Position numbers and translations under genes: made by a program. Of a stretch of 26,870 bases of DNA, positions 1 through 8,265 are shown in pieces (the first letter of the stretch is position 1; each line of letters opens with the position of its first letter). The DNA is from an uncultured Rhodospirillaceae bacterium (GTDB lineage: Bacteria > Pseudomonadota > Alphaproteobacteria > CAAGCB01 > CAG-977), in the NCBI GenBank assembly GCA_900553035.1, contig USCC01000018.1, forward strand, positions 1 through 26,870. Reading direction: 5' to 3'. The notes below the pieces were generated by a model that worked only from the letters and a program-made list of their open reading frames with translations, was not told the DNA's origin and made no database searches.

Positions 1-115
1 GGATATTTTTCCTTTGTGGCTGCCGGACACGATCAGGAAGCTGCCTGCGGCATGTTATGCGGATAAAAAGTGGATATCCGTACCGGATTTTCCTGCATCA
101 CGGCAATAAAATCCG
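1..115. other. left-edge sequence, no gene assigned
   Basis: All three forward frames are open from the window edge for some distance (stops at about 64, 107 and 142), so the C-terminus of an upstream gene may lie here. None of the short translations is one I recognise. In related Firmicutes a small membrane-protein gene often precedes the SCIFF gene, but nothing here shows that. Confidence 0.3.
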
Positions 116-144
116 TTGCATAATAGAAAATCGTATGGTATAAT
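116..144 (+). promoter_or_regulatory. sigma-A type promoter for the SCIFF gene
   Basis: A -35 box TTGCAT (116-121) and a perfect -10 box TATAAT (139-144) are separated by exactly 17 bases, and a TG dinucleotide one base upstream of the -10 gives an extended -10 element. Transcription would start near 151, leaving a leader of about 50 nt before the SCIFF start codon. This is a strong promoter by consensus and fits an abundant precursor peptide. Confidence 0.8.
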
Positions 145-200
145 TTCATTTAAATTCGGGGTATTATGCCCACGATAAGAGAACAGGAGGAAATGATACC

Positions 201-347
201 ATGAAGCATGTAAAGACTTTAAGTTCCAACACTTTAAAGAACAGCATGAAGAAGGGCGGCTGCGGCGAATGCCAGACATCCTGCCAGTCTGCGTGCAAAA
301 CATCCTGCACAGTAGGAAACCAGAGCTGTGAAAACAGCAACCGCTAA
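201..347 (+). CDS. scfA: six-cysteine SCIFF precursor peptide
   Basis: This 48-residue peptide is the precursor of a ranthipeptide-type RiPP of the SCIFF family (six cysteines in forty-five residues). It begins MKHVKTL and has a Lys/Ser-rich leader (1-18). The core holds six cysteines at residues 21, 24, 28, 32, 36 and 43, mostly three residues apart and alternating with Ser/Thr/Ala, the usual targets of thioether cross-links. An AGGAGG ribosome site (185-190) sits 10 nt before the ATG. The dedicated maturase scfB follows after a 248-nt gap with a hairpin. SCIFF peptides are near-universal in Clostridia; their physiological role is not settled. The call rests on cysteine count and spacing, length, leader and the neighbouring maturase. 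Confidence 0.95.
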   Translation: MKHVKTLSSNTLKNSMKKGGCGECQTSCQSACKTSCTVGNQSCENSNR

Positions 348-383
348 TGCGGGGCTTCGAATAAACGGAAGTTTTTAAAGAGA

Positions 384-420
384 CCCCTACGGTCGTATGA
401 TTGTAGGGGCTATTTCTTGT
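384..420 (+). terminator. hairpin between scfA and scfB (partial terminator or stabiliser)
   Basis: A 7-bp stem CCCCTAC (384-390) / GTAGGGG (403-409) with a 12-nt loop is followed by a weak U-tract (CTATTTCTTGT). Its position right after the precursor gene suggests partial termination or 3'-end protection, which would keep precursor message above maturase message. A second hairpin (445-476, two arms centred on TTTCCCGG / CCGGGAAA) follows in the same gap. Confidence 0.6.
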
Positions 421-595
421 CTGATCAAAGAATCTGCCGGTGACGGGTTTCCCGGACAGCGATGCCGGGAAAGCCGCCACTGACAGACCACAAAGGGCAG
501 GTAAGAAAGAAGTCATGAGACCACCAGATCGTGACTGTAATCGGGAAGAGACGGAACAGTCACCTGAAAATTAAGACAGTAGGAGAAAGTTAGCT

Positions 596-2002
596 TTGAT
601 ACATCAGTATATAAATAATGGATACCATATTGTTTTGGACGTAAACAGCGGATCGGTTCATTCTGTAGACGCGCTGCTCTACGATGCCGTGGAGGTTCTG
701 GCAAAGATCGTCCCGGATATGGAAAAACCGATGCCCCTCACGGATGACCAGAAAAAAGCAGTGAGAGAAGCGCTGGTCTGTAAGTACTCTGCAGAAGATA
801 TTGAGGATGCGCTCTCTGATATTCAGGAGCTCATCGACGCGGAGGAACTGTTTGCTGCGGATATTTACAAAGATTATGTGATCGATTTCAAGAAACGCCA
901 GACGGTCGTGAAGGCACTCTGCCTTCATATTGCCCATGACTGCAACCTTGCCTGCAAGTACTGCTTCGCAGAGGAAGGCGAGTACCATGGACGCCGCGCC
1001 CTCATGAGCTTTGAGGTCGGAAAGAAGGCGCTGGATTTCCTGATCGCAAACTCCGGAAACCGCATCAACCTTGAGGTTGATTTCTTCGGCGGCGAGCCGC
1101 TTATGAACTGGAACGTTGTAAAACAGCTTGTGGAATACGGACGTTCCCAGGAGAAGGAGCACAATAAGAAATTCCGTTTTACGCTGACAACAAACGGCGT
1201 ACTCTTAAACGATGAGATCATGGAGTTCTGCAACAGGGAAATGAGCAACGTGGTCTTAAGCCTTGACGGACGTCCGGAGGTCAATGACCGGATGCGTCCG
1301 TTCAGAAATGGTAAGGGAAGCTACGAACTTATTGTTCCGAAATTCCAGAAATTCGCGAAATCACGCGGCGAGAAGGATTATTTCGTCCGCGGAACCTTCA
1401 CAAGAAACAACCTGGATTTCGGAAACGATGTCCTCCACTATGCGGACCTCGGCTTTGAGAAGCTTTCCATGGAGCCGGTAGTTGCAGCTCCGGAAGAGCC
1501 GTACTCCATCCGTGAGGAAGACCTTCCGCAGATCATGGATGAGTATGACAGACTCGCAAAAGAGTTTGTAAAACGTCAGAAAGAGGGAAGAGGATTCAAA
1601 TTCTTCCACTTCATGCTTGATTTAAGTCAGGGACCGTGTGTTGCGAAACGTCTGTCCGGCTGCGGTTCAGGAACCGAGTATCTTGCAGTAACTCCGTGGG
1701 GAGACTTATATCCGTGCCATCAGTTCGTTGGAAATGAAGAGTTCCTGCTTGGAAACGTGGATACCGGCGTGGTCAACACGAAGGTGCGCGATGAATTCAA
1801 GCTCTGCAACGTATACGCGAAAGAAAAATGCAAAAACTGCTTTGCGAGATTCTACTGCAGCGGCGGCTGCGCGGCAAATTCCTTCAACTTCCACGGCAGC
1901 ATTACGGATGCCTACGATATCGGCTGCGAGATGCAGAAAAAACGTATCGAGTGTGCGATCATGATCCGTGCTGCTTTAGCGGAGGACGAGGAAAACAACT
2001 AA
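596..2002 (+). CDS. scfB: radical SAM/SPASM maturase of the SCIFF peptide
   Basis: This 468-residue enzyme installs Cys-to-Thr/Ser-type thioether links in the SCIFF peptide using S-adenosylmethionine and iron-sulfur clusters. The N-terminal ~100 residues form the peptide-recognition (RRE-like) region, starting MIHQYINNGY as is typical of the family. The radical-SAM CxxxCxxC motif is C116-x3-C120-x2-C123. The C-terminal SPASM region supplies auxiliary-cluster cysteines at 348, 356, 374, 404, 412, 415, 421, 425 and 444. The start is a TTG at 596, supported by an AGGAG site 10 nt upstream and by the family N-terminus; no ATG fits. It lies directly downstream of its substrate gene, and length and motifs are complete. 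Confidence 0.95.
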   Translation: MIHQYINNGYHIVLDVNSGSVHSVDALLYDAVEVLAKIVPDMEKPMPLTDDQKKAVREALVCKYSAEDIEDALSDIQELIDAEELFAADIYKDYVIDFKKRQTVVKALCLHIAHDCNLACKYCFAEEGEYHGRRALMSFEVGKKALDFLIANSGNRINLEVDFFGGEPLMNWNVVKQLVEYGRSQEKEHNKKFRFTLTTNGVLLNDEIMEFCNREMSNVVLSLDGRPEVNDRMRPFRNGKGSYELIVPKFQKFAKSRGEKDYFVRGTFTRNNLDFGNDVLHYADLGFEKLSMEPVVAAPEEPYSIREEDLPQIMDEYDRLAKEFVKRQKEGRGFKFFHFMLDLSQGPCVAKRLSGCGSGTEYLAVTPWGDLYPCHQFVGNEEFLLGNVDTGVVNTKVRDEFKLCNVYAKEKCKNCFARFYCSGGCAANSFNFHGSITDAYDIGCEMQKKRIECAIMIRAALAEDEENN

Positions 2003-2015
2003 ATCGATCATAGCG

Positions 2016-2048
2016 GTCAGGGGGCAGAAAGCCCCGGACTGTTATTTT
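2016..2048 (+). terminator. possible terminator after scfB
   Basis: A GGGGC / GCCCC stem (2021-2025 / 2031-2035) with an AGAAA loop is extended by GTC (2016-2018) pairing with GAC (2037-2039) across a small internal loop, followed by TGTTATTTT. It is modest in strength and may only attenuate readthrough into secDF. Confidence 0.5.
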
Positions 2049-2144
2049 AAGGATGACGGAGGCGGTGCTTACGGTGGACTCCGGAATCAAGAGGGACAAA
2101 AAGCTTTTTGGACCTCGAAATCATATCAAGAAGGAGATTTTATC

Positions 2145-4385
2145 ATGAAGAGCAACAAAGGAAAGGGACTGCTCGGCCTCCTGGGACTGCTCGTTGTGCT
2201 CGGTATCTTCGGATTTTTCGGCTATGATACTCTTCAGAAGAGTAAGCTGGTCACCGATGAGAACGGAGTGACTTCCCAGAATGGCGGAATCAAGCTCGGT
2301 CTGGATCTGGCAGGCGGCGTCAGCATTACCTACCAGGCGAAGGAAGAAAATCCGAGCGCCGAGGATATGTCCGATACCCAGTACAAGCTGCAGCAGAGAG
2401 TACAGAACTACAGCTCTGAGGCAGAGGTTTATCAGGAAGGCGGAAACCGTATCAATGTTGATATTCCGGGTGTCACAGACGCGAACAAGATTCTGGAAGA
2501 GCTCGGTAAGCCGGGATCCTTACAGTTCTATGATGAGAACTGGAACGTTGTACTGGAAGGAACCGATGTAGCTTCTGCGAAAGCTGTGATCTATAAAGAC
2601 CAGCAGACAGGAAACAATAACTATGAAGTAGCGCTTACATTTACGGATGAAGGTACTAAGAAATTCGCAGATGTGACAGCAGCGAACGTCGGCAAGAAGA
2701 TCGCGATCGTTTACGATAATGTGATGTACTCTAACCCGACCGTACAGCAGGCGATCACAGGCGGACAGGCCTCTATCTCCGGCATGACTTCCTATGAAGA
2801 GGCTGAGAATCTTGCATCCACGATCCGTATCGGTTCCCTTTCCCTGGAACTGGAGGAGCTCCGTTCCAACGTGGTAGGCGCGAAACTTGGTCAGGAAGCG
2901 ATCACGACAAGCTTAAAGGCCGGCGCGATCGGTTTCGGAATCGTATGCGTATTCATGATCGTAGTTTACCTCGTCCCGGGTCTTGCGGCATCCCTTGCAC
3001 TCTGCCTCTATGTGGCATTGATGCTGATCCTGCTCGCGGCCTTTGAGGTTACATTAACACTTCCGGGTATTGCCGGTATCATCCTTTCCATCGGTATGGC
3101 GGTTGATGCGAACGTCATCATCTTCACCCGTATCAAGGAGGAGATCGGTCTCGGAAAGACAGTTCATTCCGCAATCAAGACAGGTTTTGCGAAAGCGTTA
3201 TCCGCCATCGTCGATGGTAACGTGACAACACTGATCGCAGCGGCTGTTCTTTACTGGAGAGGCTCCGGTACAGTTAAGGGCTTCGCTACAACACTTGCCC
3301 TTGGTATCGTTCTTTCCATGTTCACAGCACTTTTCGTTACAAAGTTCACACTGAATACCCTGTATAACCTTGGATTTCAGGATCAGAAGTTCTACGGCAT
3401 CAGAAAAGAGAAGAAGGCGCTCAATTTCCTCGGAAAGAGAAATATCTGCTTTATCATCTCTGCTGTTATGATCCTCGCAGGCGTTGCGGGAATGGTAATG
3501 AACAAGTCTTCCATCGGAAACGCGTTCAATTACTCCCTTGACTTCCAGGGCGGTACCTCCACAAGCGTGACCTTTAATGAGGACATGTCTCTGGAGAGAA
3601 TCTCAAGCGAGGTCGTTCCGGTAGTCGAATCCATCACAAACAGTGCGGATACGCAGACACAGAAGGTTGCGGGAACAAACGAGGTGATCATCAAGACAAG
3701 AACCTTAAGCGTGGAAGAGCGTCAGGCATTAGACGAGGCACTTGTTGAGAACTTCGGCGTTGACGAGTCCAAGATCACCGCAGAGAGCATCTCCGGTGCG
3801 GTAAGTGCTGAGATGAAGCGCGACGCGGTTATGGCTACAGCGATCGCTACCGTATTTATGCTTCTCTATATCTGGGTACGATTCAAGGATATCCGTTTCG
3901 CTGCAAGTGCTGTTTTAGCCCTTGTCCATGACGTATTGGTTGTAGTTGCATGCTATGCCCTCGCAAAGTGGTCCGTTGGCTCCACAGCGATCGCCTGCCT
4001 GCTTACCATCGTCGGATACTCCATCAACGCGACGATCGTTATCTTCGACCGTATCCGTGAGAACATCAAGCTCATGGGACCGAAGGCATCCACCGCTGAT
4101 ATCGTAAATACAAGTATCACCCAGACCTTCACACGAAGCATCAATACATCCCTGACGACCTTTGTCATGGTATTTGTCCTGTTTATCATGGGCGTATCTT
4201 CCATCCGTGAGTTCGCACTCCCGTTAATGGCAGGTATCATCTGTGGTACCTATTCTTCCGTATGCCTGACAGGCGCTATGTGGTATGTAATGACCACAAA
4301 GAAGCAGAAGAAGGATGCGGTTGAAAAACAGGCAAAGAAGGATGCTGAGAAGGCAGCAAAGGAAGCGAAGAAATCCGGAAAATAA
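2145..4385 (+). CDS. secDF: fused protein-export membrane protein SecDF
   Basis: This 746-residue membrane protein joins SecD (about 1-400) and SecF (about 425-720) in one chain. It uses the proton gradient to help SecYEG/SecA complete protein export. Visible landmarks are the first membrane segment (8-26), the SecD signature GLDLAGG (near residue 52), six clustered SecD membrane helices after residue 255, then a second half opening with a membrane helix and the SecF signature SLDFQGG. The tail is Lys/Ala-rich. A strong AAGGAG site (2130-2135) precedes the ATG. Gene order scfB-secDF-tgt-yajC puts export functions (SecDF, YajC) beside the SCIFF cluster, a common clostridial arrangement. Confidence 0.95.
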   Translation: MKSNKGKGLLGLLGLLVVLGIFGFFGYDTLQKSKLVTDENGVTSQNGGIKLGLDLAGGVSITYQAKEENPSAEDMSDTQYKLQQRVQNYSSEAEVYQEGGNRINVDIPGVTDANKILEELGKPGSLQFYDENWNVVLEGTDVASAKAVIYKDQQTGNNNYEVALTFTDEGTKKFADVTAANVGKKIAIVYDNVMYSNPTVQQAITGGQASISGMTSYEEAENLASTIRIGSLSLELEELRSNVVGAKLGQEAITTSLKAGAIGFGIVCVFMIVVYLVPGLAASLALCLYVALMLILLAAFEVTLTLPGIAGIILSIGMAVDANVIIFTRIKEEIGLGKTVHSAIKTGFAKALSAIVDGNVTTLIAAAVLYWRGSGTVKGFATTLALGIVLSMFTALFVTKFTLNTLYNLGFQDQKFYGIRKEKKALNFLGKRNICFIISAVMILAGVAGMVMNKSSIGNAFNYSLDFQGGTSTSVTFNEDMSLERISSEVVPVVESITNSADTQTQKVAGTNEVIIKTRTLSVEERQALDEALVENFGVDESKITAESISGAVSAEMKRDAVMATAIATVFMLLYIWVRFKDIRFAASAVLALVHDVLVVVACYALAKWSVGSTAIACLLTIVGYSINATIVIFDRIRENIKLMGPKASTADIVNTSITQTFTRSINTSLTTFVMVFVLFIMGVSSIREFALPLMAGIICGTYSSVCLTGAMWYVMTTKKQKKDAVEKQAKKDAEKAAKEAKKSGK

Positions 4386-4417
4386 TTTTCGGGACTAATT
4401 TATAAGGCAAGAAAAAT

Positions 4418-5563
4418 ATGAAATATAAGATTCTGGCAAAAGACGGACGTGCCAAACGGGCTGACGTAGAGACAGTCCACGGCACGATCCACACGCCGGT
4501 ATTCATGAATGTAGGAACTGTCGCCGCGATCAAGGGCGCTGTGTCCACCGATGACCTTCGCGGGATCGGGACACAGGTGGAGCTTTCCAACACCTACCAT
4601 CTTCATGTCCGGACCGGCGACAAGCTGATCAAGGAGCTCGGCGGCCTCCACAGGTTTATGAACTGGGATCGTCCGATCCTCACTGATTCCGGCGGATTTC
4701 AGGTATTTTCCCTCGCCGGACTCAGAAAGATCAAGGAAGAGGGCGTCTACTTCAACTCCCATATCGATGGTCATAAGATTTTCATGGGACCGGAGGAGAG
4801 CATGCAGATCCAGTCAAACCTTGGCTCCACGATCGCGATGGCATTCGATGAGTGCGCTCCGCATCCGTGTACCAGAGAATACATGGAGAATTCTGTCGCG
4901 AGAACTACAAGGTGGCTGGCGAGATGCCAGGCGGAGATGGCGAGATTAAATTCCCTGCCGGATACCGTCAATAAGGAACAGCTTCTGTTCGGCATCAATC
5001 AGGGCGGAACCTTCGAGGATATCCGGATCGCGCATGCGGATACGATCTCGAAGATGAACTGCGACGGCTACGCGGTCGGCGGACTTGCGGTCGGTGAGAG
5101 TCACGAGGAGATGTACCGTATCCTCGATGCGGTGGTTCCGCATCTCCCGGAAGAGAAACCGACTTATCTGATGGGCGTCGGAACCCCGGCGAACATCCTT
5201 GAGGCGGTGGACCGCGGCGTCGATTTCTTCGACTGTGTTTACCCGACAAGAAATGGCCGTCATGGTCATGTATATACAAACCACGGAAAGATCAACCTGT
5301 TTAATGAGCAGTTTTCAAAGGATATGCGCCCCATCGAAGAGGGATGCCAGTGTCCGGCCTGCCGCTCATACAGCAGGGCCTATATCCGCCATCTCCTGAA
5401 GGCAAAAGAGATGCTCGGAATGCGCTTATGCGTGCTCCACAATCTTTACTTCTACAACACGATGATGACGGAGATCAGGGAAGCTATCGAGAACCACTGC
5501 TACGCCGAGTACAAAGAGAAAAAGTTGGAGGGCGTGACAGGGAACTATAAAGACAAGGTATAA
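4418..5563 (+). CDS. tgt: queuine/preQ1 tRNA-guanine transglycosylase
   Basis: This 381-residue enzyme swaps guanine 34 of GUN-anticodon tRNAs for preQ1 in queuosine synthesis. The base-recognition/general-base motif DSGGFQ starts at Asp90, and the catalytic nucleophile is Asp272 in FDCVYPTRNGRHG. The zinc site is CxCxxC followed by a distant His (CQCPAC ... LHN) near residues 310-345. Length matches the bacterial family. It starts 32 nt after secDF and ends 20 nt before yajC, so the three are probably co-transcribed. The ribosome site (ATAAGG-type) is weak. Confidence 0.96.
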   Translation: MKYKILAKDGRAKRADVETVHGTIHTPVFMNVGTVAAIKGAVSTDDLRGIGTQVELSNTYHLHVRTGDKLIKELGGLHRFMNWDRPILTDSGGFQVFSLAGLRKIKEEGVYFNSHIDGHKIFMGPEESMQIQSNLGSTIAMAFDECAPHPCTREYMENSVARTTRWLARCQAEMARLNSLPDTVNKEQLLFGINQGGTFEDIRIAHADTISKMNCDGYAVGGLAVGESHEEMYRILDAVVPHLPEEKPTYLMGVGTPANILEAVDRGVDFFDCVYPTRNGRHGHVYTNHGKINLFNEQFSKDMRPIEEGCQCPACRSYSRAYIRHLLKAKEMLGMRLCVLHNLYFYNTMMTEIREAIENHCYAEYKEKKLEGVTGNYKDKV

Positions 5564-5583
5564 GAAAAGGAGGTGCAACGGAT

Positions 5584-5862
5584 ATGACTAACAGCCCGGC
5601 ATTTTGGATTGGATATATTGTTTTAATCTTTGCTTTCATGTACTTCATTGCGATCAGACCGCAGCAGAAGGAAAAGAAAAAAATGCAGGAACTGATGGCA
5701 AGCATCGCAGTCGGTGACAGCGTGCTGACATCCAGCGGATTCTACGGAGTGATCATTGATATGACAGACGATACCGTTATCGTTGAGTTTGGCAACAATA
5801 AGAACTGCCGTATCCCGATGCAGAAGCAGGCGATCGTCCAGGTTGAAAAACCGGAGGCGTAA
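5584..5862 (+). CDS. yajC: preprotein translocase subunit YajC
   Basis: This 92-residue single-span membrane protein is the accessory subunit of the SecDF-YajC complex. One membrane segment (about 8-25) is followed by the family signature IRPQQKEKKKM and a small basic/beta-rich cytoplasmic domain. An AAAGGAGGTG site lies just upstream of the ATG. It is the last gene in the clostridial part of the window; the apparent join to a different genome starts within a few bases of its stop codon. Confidence 0.95.
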   Translation: MTNSPAFWIGYIVLIFAFMYFIAIRPQQKEKKKMQELMASIAVGDSVLTSSGFYGVIIDMTDDTVIVEFGNNKNCRIPMQKQAIVQVEKPEA

Positions 5863-5864
5863 GA

Positions 5865-6212
5865 CCTGAAAAACAGAAAAAAGAGGTGCATGAAAAGGGC
5901 ATTGTCTATACCCCTAACGGATGGACGGAAGAAGGCGACCCGTGGACGAGAGAACTGTTTGAAGACGCGCGTGACCACCTTCTTCTGACGGGGGACGCGC
6001 TGAACATCGTGTGTCCGGTGACGCTTATCCACGGGACAAAAGACGACTGCGTGCCTTTGGAAACATCGTTCAAAGTCATGAACGCCCTGAAATCGGACAA
6101 TGTGAAACTGATTGTCCTGAAAAACAGTGGCCACCGGCTTTCGGAACCGCATGAACTGGACGTTCTGGCGGACACTTTGCGTGGCAGCCTGCGAGAAGTG
6201 CGGGAGGCGTGA
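5865..6212 (+). pseudogene. C-terminal fragment of an alpha/beta-hydrolase, cut at the join
   Basis: The readable product covers roughly the last 110 residues of an alpha/beta-hydrolase. It keeps the acid of the catalytic triad in the segment LIHGTKDDCVP and the catalytic His in NSGHRLSEPHE. It lacks the N-terminal two thirds, including the oxyanion loop and the nucleophile-elbow Ser. A GTG at 5886 gives a formal start, but the frame is open further left through codons reading PEKQKKEVHEKG, which fits the family helix before this region. So the gene was cut, not newly started. The broken edge coincides with the end of the clostridial block. The complete gene presumably lies elsewhere in the second organism's genome. 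Confidence 0.8.
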
Positions 6213-6237
6213 ACGGCTTGAGTTTCGTGCGTTAGGG

Positions 6238-6301
6238 GGCGTTTTCGTGTTTTCTGTACTTGCTCGGCAAAAAGGAAAACACACACTGTCCCGAAAACGC
6301 C
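6238..6301. repeat. 64-bp imperfect inverted repeat
   Basis: Outer arms GGCGTTTTCG (6238-6247) and CGAAAACGCC (6292-6301) pair perfectly, and inner arms TGTTTTC (6248-6254) and GAAAACA (6275-6281) continue the stem after an 10-nt bulge on one side. It sits between two convergent genes and could act as a bidirectional terminator or mRNA 3'-end structure, although no long U-tract follows it. Confidence 0.6.
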
Positions 6302-6338
6302 TCAGTCTTTACTGTTACTCGAAGGCCGTGCGTTTTGT

Positions 6339-6376
6339 TTTTTTGCTAAGCAAAAAAGATGTTTGTGCTTCTCGGC
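6339..6376. repeat. diverged copy of the GCTAAGC palindromic repeat
   Basis: TTTTTTGCT-A-AGCAAAAAA (6339-6357) is a 9-bp palindrome around a single A. CTTCTCGG follows 14 bases after the AGCAA. Both the palindrome core and the CTTCTCGG at the same spacing recur in the two copies at 16944-17164, while the outer stem bases differ in a pair-preserving way. Confidence 0.6.
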
Positions 6377-6558
6377 TCTTCATTTTTTTCCCGTCTTGAG
6401 GCGGGGCGGTTGCATTTGCAGAGTATGAAAAACACAGAAAGATATTACCCCGTTTTCGTCGTGAATGTCTTTTCCTCTTTTTTGACAGAGGAGGGGCGTC
6501 CGTGCGCGGAAATCCGTCGGTTAAATTTCGGCAGAACGAGGTTGTCCGTGTCCGGGGA

Positions 6559-7218
6559 TTATTTGTAGACGGGATCCATGCGGATGACAACGCGGCGGTT
6601 CCTGTCCTGATTTTGCGGTATCGGATGGCCGTACGGGTCGCGGTTGGGGTAAAGGGGCTGGATGTCCGCCATGCCAACGGCTCTTAAGCGTGTGGAATCA
6701 ATGCCGTTGTCAATCAGAAAACGAGTGACTGCCGAAGCCCGGGCAGAGGAAAGTTCCCAGTTCGACGGAAACTGGCGCGTGTGAATCGGGTTATCGTCCG
6801 TATGTCCCTGAACCTCAAAGCGGAAAAGATTGTAGCGCGTCGCTTTCAAGGTCGAGGCAATCTTTTTCAGAATGGGAACAGCCGTTGGTTTCAGAGTGGC
6901 TGATCCGCTGTCAAACAGCGTGCTGTCATTCAGGTTCAGCACAACGCCCAGGTGGTCGTGAGCCAGAAGGGCATCTGTATCCAGCTTCAGCGTCTTGATG
7001 TCGTCGTTCAGATCGGTGATTAAAAGGGTGATCGGCTGATCCACCTGCCGATCCATGAATTCGCGCGCAATGCCGGAACGGATCTGTTCAAACATGACAA
7101 CGTCCACCTTGGAAGCCGCCAGAAGCATGACGAAAAAACACATCAGAAGCGTGACCATGTCGCTGTACGTGGTCATCCACTCTTCGGCATTTTCCTCCGG
7201 CTTTTTTTCGGGCATCAT
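6559..7218 (-). CDS. motB: flagellar stator protein MotB (OmpA-type)
   Basis: This 219-residue stator subunit anchors the flagellar motor to peptidoglycan and forms the ion channel with MotA. The N-terminal tail leads into one membrane helix beginning TTYSDMVTLLMCFFVMLL. Asp20 is the expected ion-binding residue. The C-terminal OmpA/MotB domain carries GHTDDNPI and the peptidoglycan-binding NWELSSARA segment. The helix resembles the short PomB-like form. It starts 18 nt after the motA stop with an AAGGACAG site, so the two are translationally close. No other flagellar genes are nearby, so the rest of the motor must be encoded elsewhere. Confidence 0.92.
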   Translation of the reverse strand: MMPEKKPEENAEEWMTTYSDMVTLLMCFFVMLLAASKVDVVMFEQIRSGIAREFMDRQVDQPITLLITDLNDDIKTLKLDTDALLAHDHLGVVLNLNDSTLFDSGSATLKPTAVPILKKIASTLKATRYNLFRFEVQGHTDDNPIHTRQFPSNWELSSARASAVTRFLIDNGIDSTRLRAVGMADIQPLYPNRDPYGHPIPQNQDRNRRVVIRMDPVYK

Positions 7219-7236
7219 GGTCGGGCTGTCCTTTTG

Positions 7237-8037
7237 TTAATTCATGTCGCGGTCAATCAGGAAGTGCTGCGACGGATCGAGGAAGGCGTTGACTTTGTCC
7301 TGAATGTAACGGGGGCTCTTGCGTTCGGCCAAAAGAACAAGGCTTTCAACAATCAGAAGATTCCGGAACAGCGAGTTGTCTTCACGCTGAGCGTTTTTCG
7401 TCGCGGCCGGCATGAAAATCAGGCGCGCCGCCAGAATGCCGTACAGGGTCGTAATCAGGGCGACGGCCATGCCCGTACCAATAGAGGCCGGATCTCCCCC
7501 CATGGAACCCAGCATCACGATCAGGCCGATCAGCGTACCAACCATTCCAAAGGCCGGCGTATTCGCCCCCAGTTGCTTTAAAACGTCAATGCGCTGGGTC
7601 GAACGCTGATATGTACTGAATGCGGATTCCTTCAGAATGTCACGGACTTCGGCGCCCGTATAACCCGTGATGACCAGCTCGATACCGTATTTCAGGAACG
7701 GATCGTCGCCGACGGATGTCATGGCATCGGATTCCAGACCCTGAAGGCCGTTTTTCTGAACGATATAGGCCCAGCGGACAATACGCCCGACTTCACTTTT
7801 ATAAGAAAGGTTCGTATCCTGATGCTGCTTGAAAATAGAAAGAATAAGCTTGTTGGAATAAAAAACGTCTTTCGCTTCAAATCCGATGAACATCGCGGCA
7901 TAGGAACCGCCGATGACGATCACAACGCTGGCCGCATCGACGAACAGATCAATTTTGTTCGTAGAGAGATAGATTGTCGCGCATACGAGAAGCCAGCCAA
8001 TGATAAAACCGAAGAAAGTACCGCGTGAAAGAGACAT
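7237..8037 (-). CDS. motA: flagellar stator protein MotA/PomA
   Basis: This ~266-residue four-helix stator subunit couples ion flow to rotation. Helices lie near residues 6-24 and 30-50 and in the conserved C-terminal pair NTPAFGMVGTLIGLIVMLG and MAVALITTLYGILAARL, which carry the channel-lining prolines and small residues. I place the start at the second of two adjacent ATGs (8037): AAGG at 8048-8045 is 7 nt away. A longer frame to 8097 exists, but its extra residues are Cys/Phe-rich and have no ribosome site. It forms an operon with motB downstream. Confidence 0.9.
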   Translation of the reverse strand: MSLSRGTFFGFIIGWLLVCATIYLSTNKIDLFVDAASVVIVIGGSYAAMFIGFEAKDVFYSNKLILSIFKQHQDTNLSYKSEVGRIVRWAYIVQKNGLQGLESDAMTSVGDDPFLKYGIELVITGYTGAEVRDILKESAFSTYQRSTQRIDVLKQLGANTPAFGMVGTLIGLIVMLGSMGGDPASIGTGMAVALITTLYGILAARLIFMPAATKNAQREDNSLFRNLLIVESLVLLAERKSPRYIQDKVNAFLDPSQHFLIDRDMN

Positions 8038-8068
8038 CATATTTCCTTCATAAAAGAATCCTTGAAAA

Positions 8069-8097
8069 GTTTTAAGGCAGAAACGGCAAAAAATCAA
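8069..8097 (-). promoter_or_regulatory. candidate motAB promoter
   Basis: On the minus strand TTGATT (8097-8092) and TAAAAC (8074-8069) are spaced by 17 bases, placing a start near 8062 and a leader of about 25 nt before motA. Match to consensus is moderate. Confidence 0.45.
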
Positions 8098-8166
8098 TGT
8101 TTTGTTTTGTCCGCAGGCTAAAGAGCCGCACAGGGGAAAATATCTCCGCCGGAAAGTTACTTTTTC

Positions 8167-8194
8167 TTTGATTTTTAATGCGCTTTTCTATAAA
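8167..8194 (+). promoter_or_regulatory. candidate promoter of the GGDEF-EAL gene
   Basis: TTTGAT (8167-8172) and TATAAA (8189-8194) are separated by 16 bases. The start would be near 8201, which limits the protein start to codons after about 8215 and excludes a much longer N-terminus. Confidence 0.45.
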
Positions 8195-8265
8195 AAGAAT
8201 GCAGAGTAAGGCTCACAGGAAAGGGATTTGCCCTGATTTCAATTCTGGAAAACAATCTGACCGCA

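Larger units (their letters stand above)
6213..6558. other. gene-free gap with inverted repeat and dispersed repeat
   Basis: This 346-bp stretch lies between the convergent hydrolase fragment and motB. It holds the imperfect inverted repeat at 6238-6301, a diverged copy of the GCTAAGC palindromic repeat at 6339-6376, and a small hairpin with a TTGA loop near 6400-6415. I see no coding frame with a plausible ribosome site and product. Confidence 0.6.

Noticed and set aside
2053..2148. 31-codon ORF overlapping the secDF start
   Set aside because: No usable ribosome site spacing, no recognisable product; overlap with secDF alone is weak evidence.
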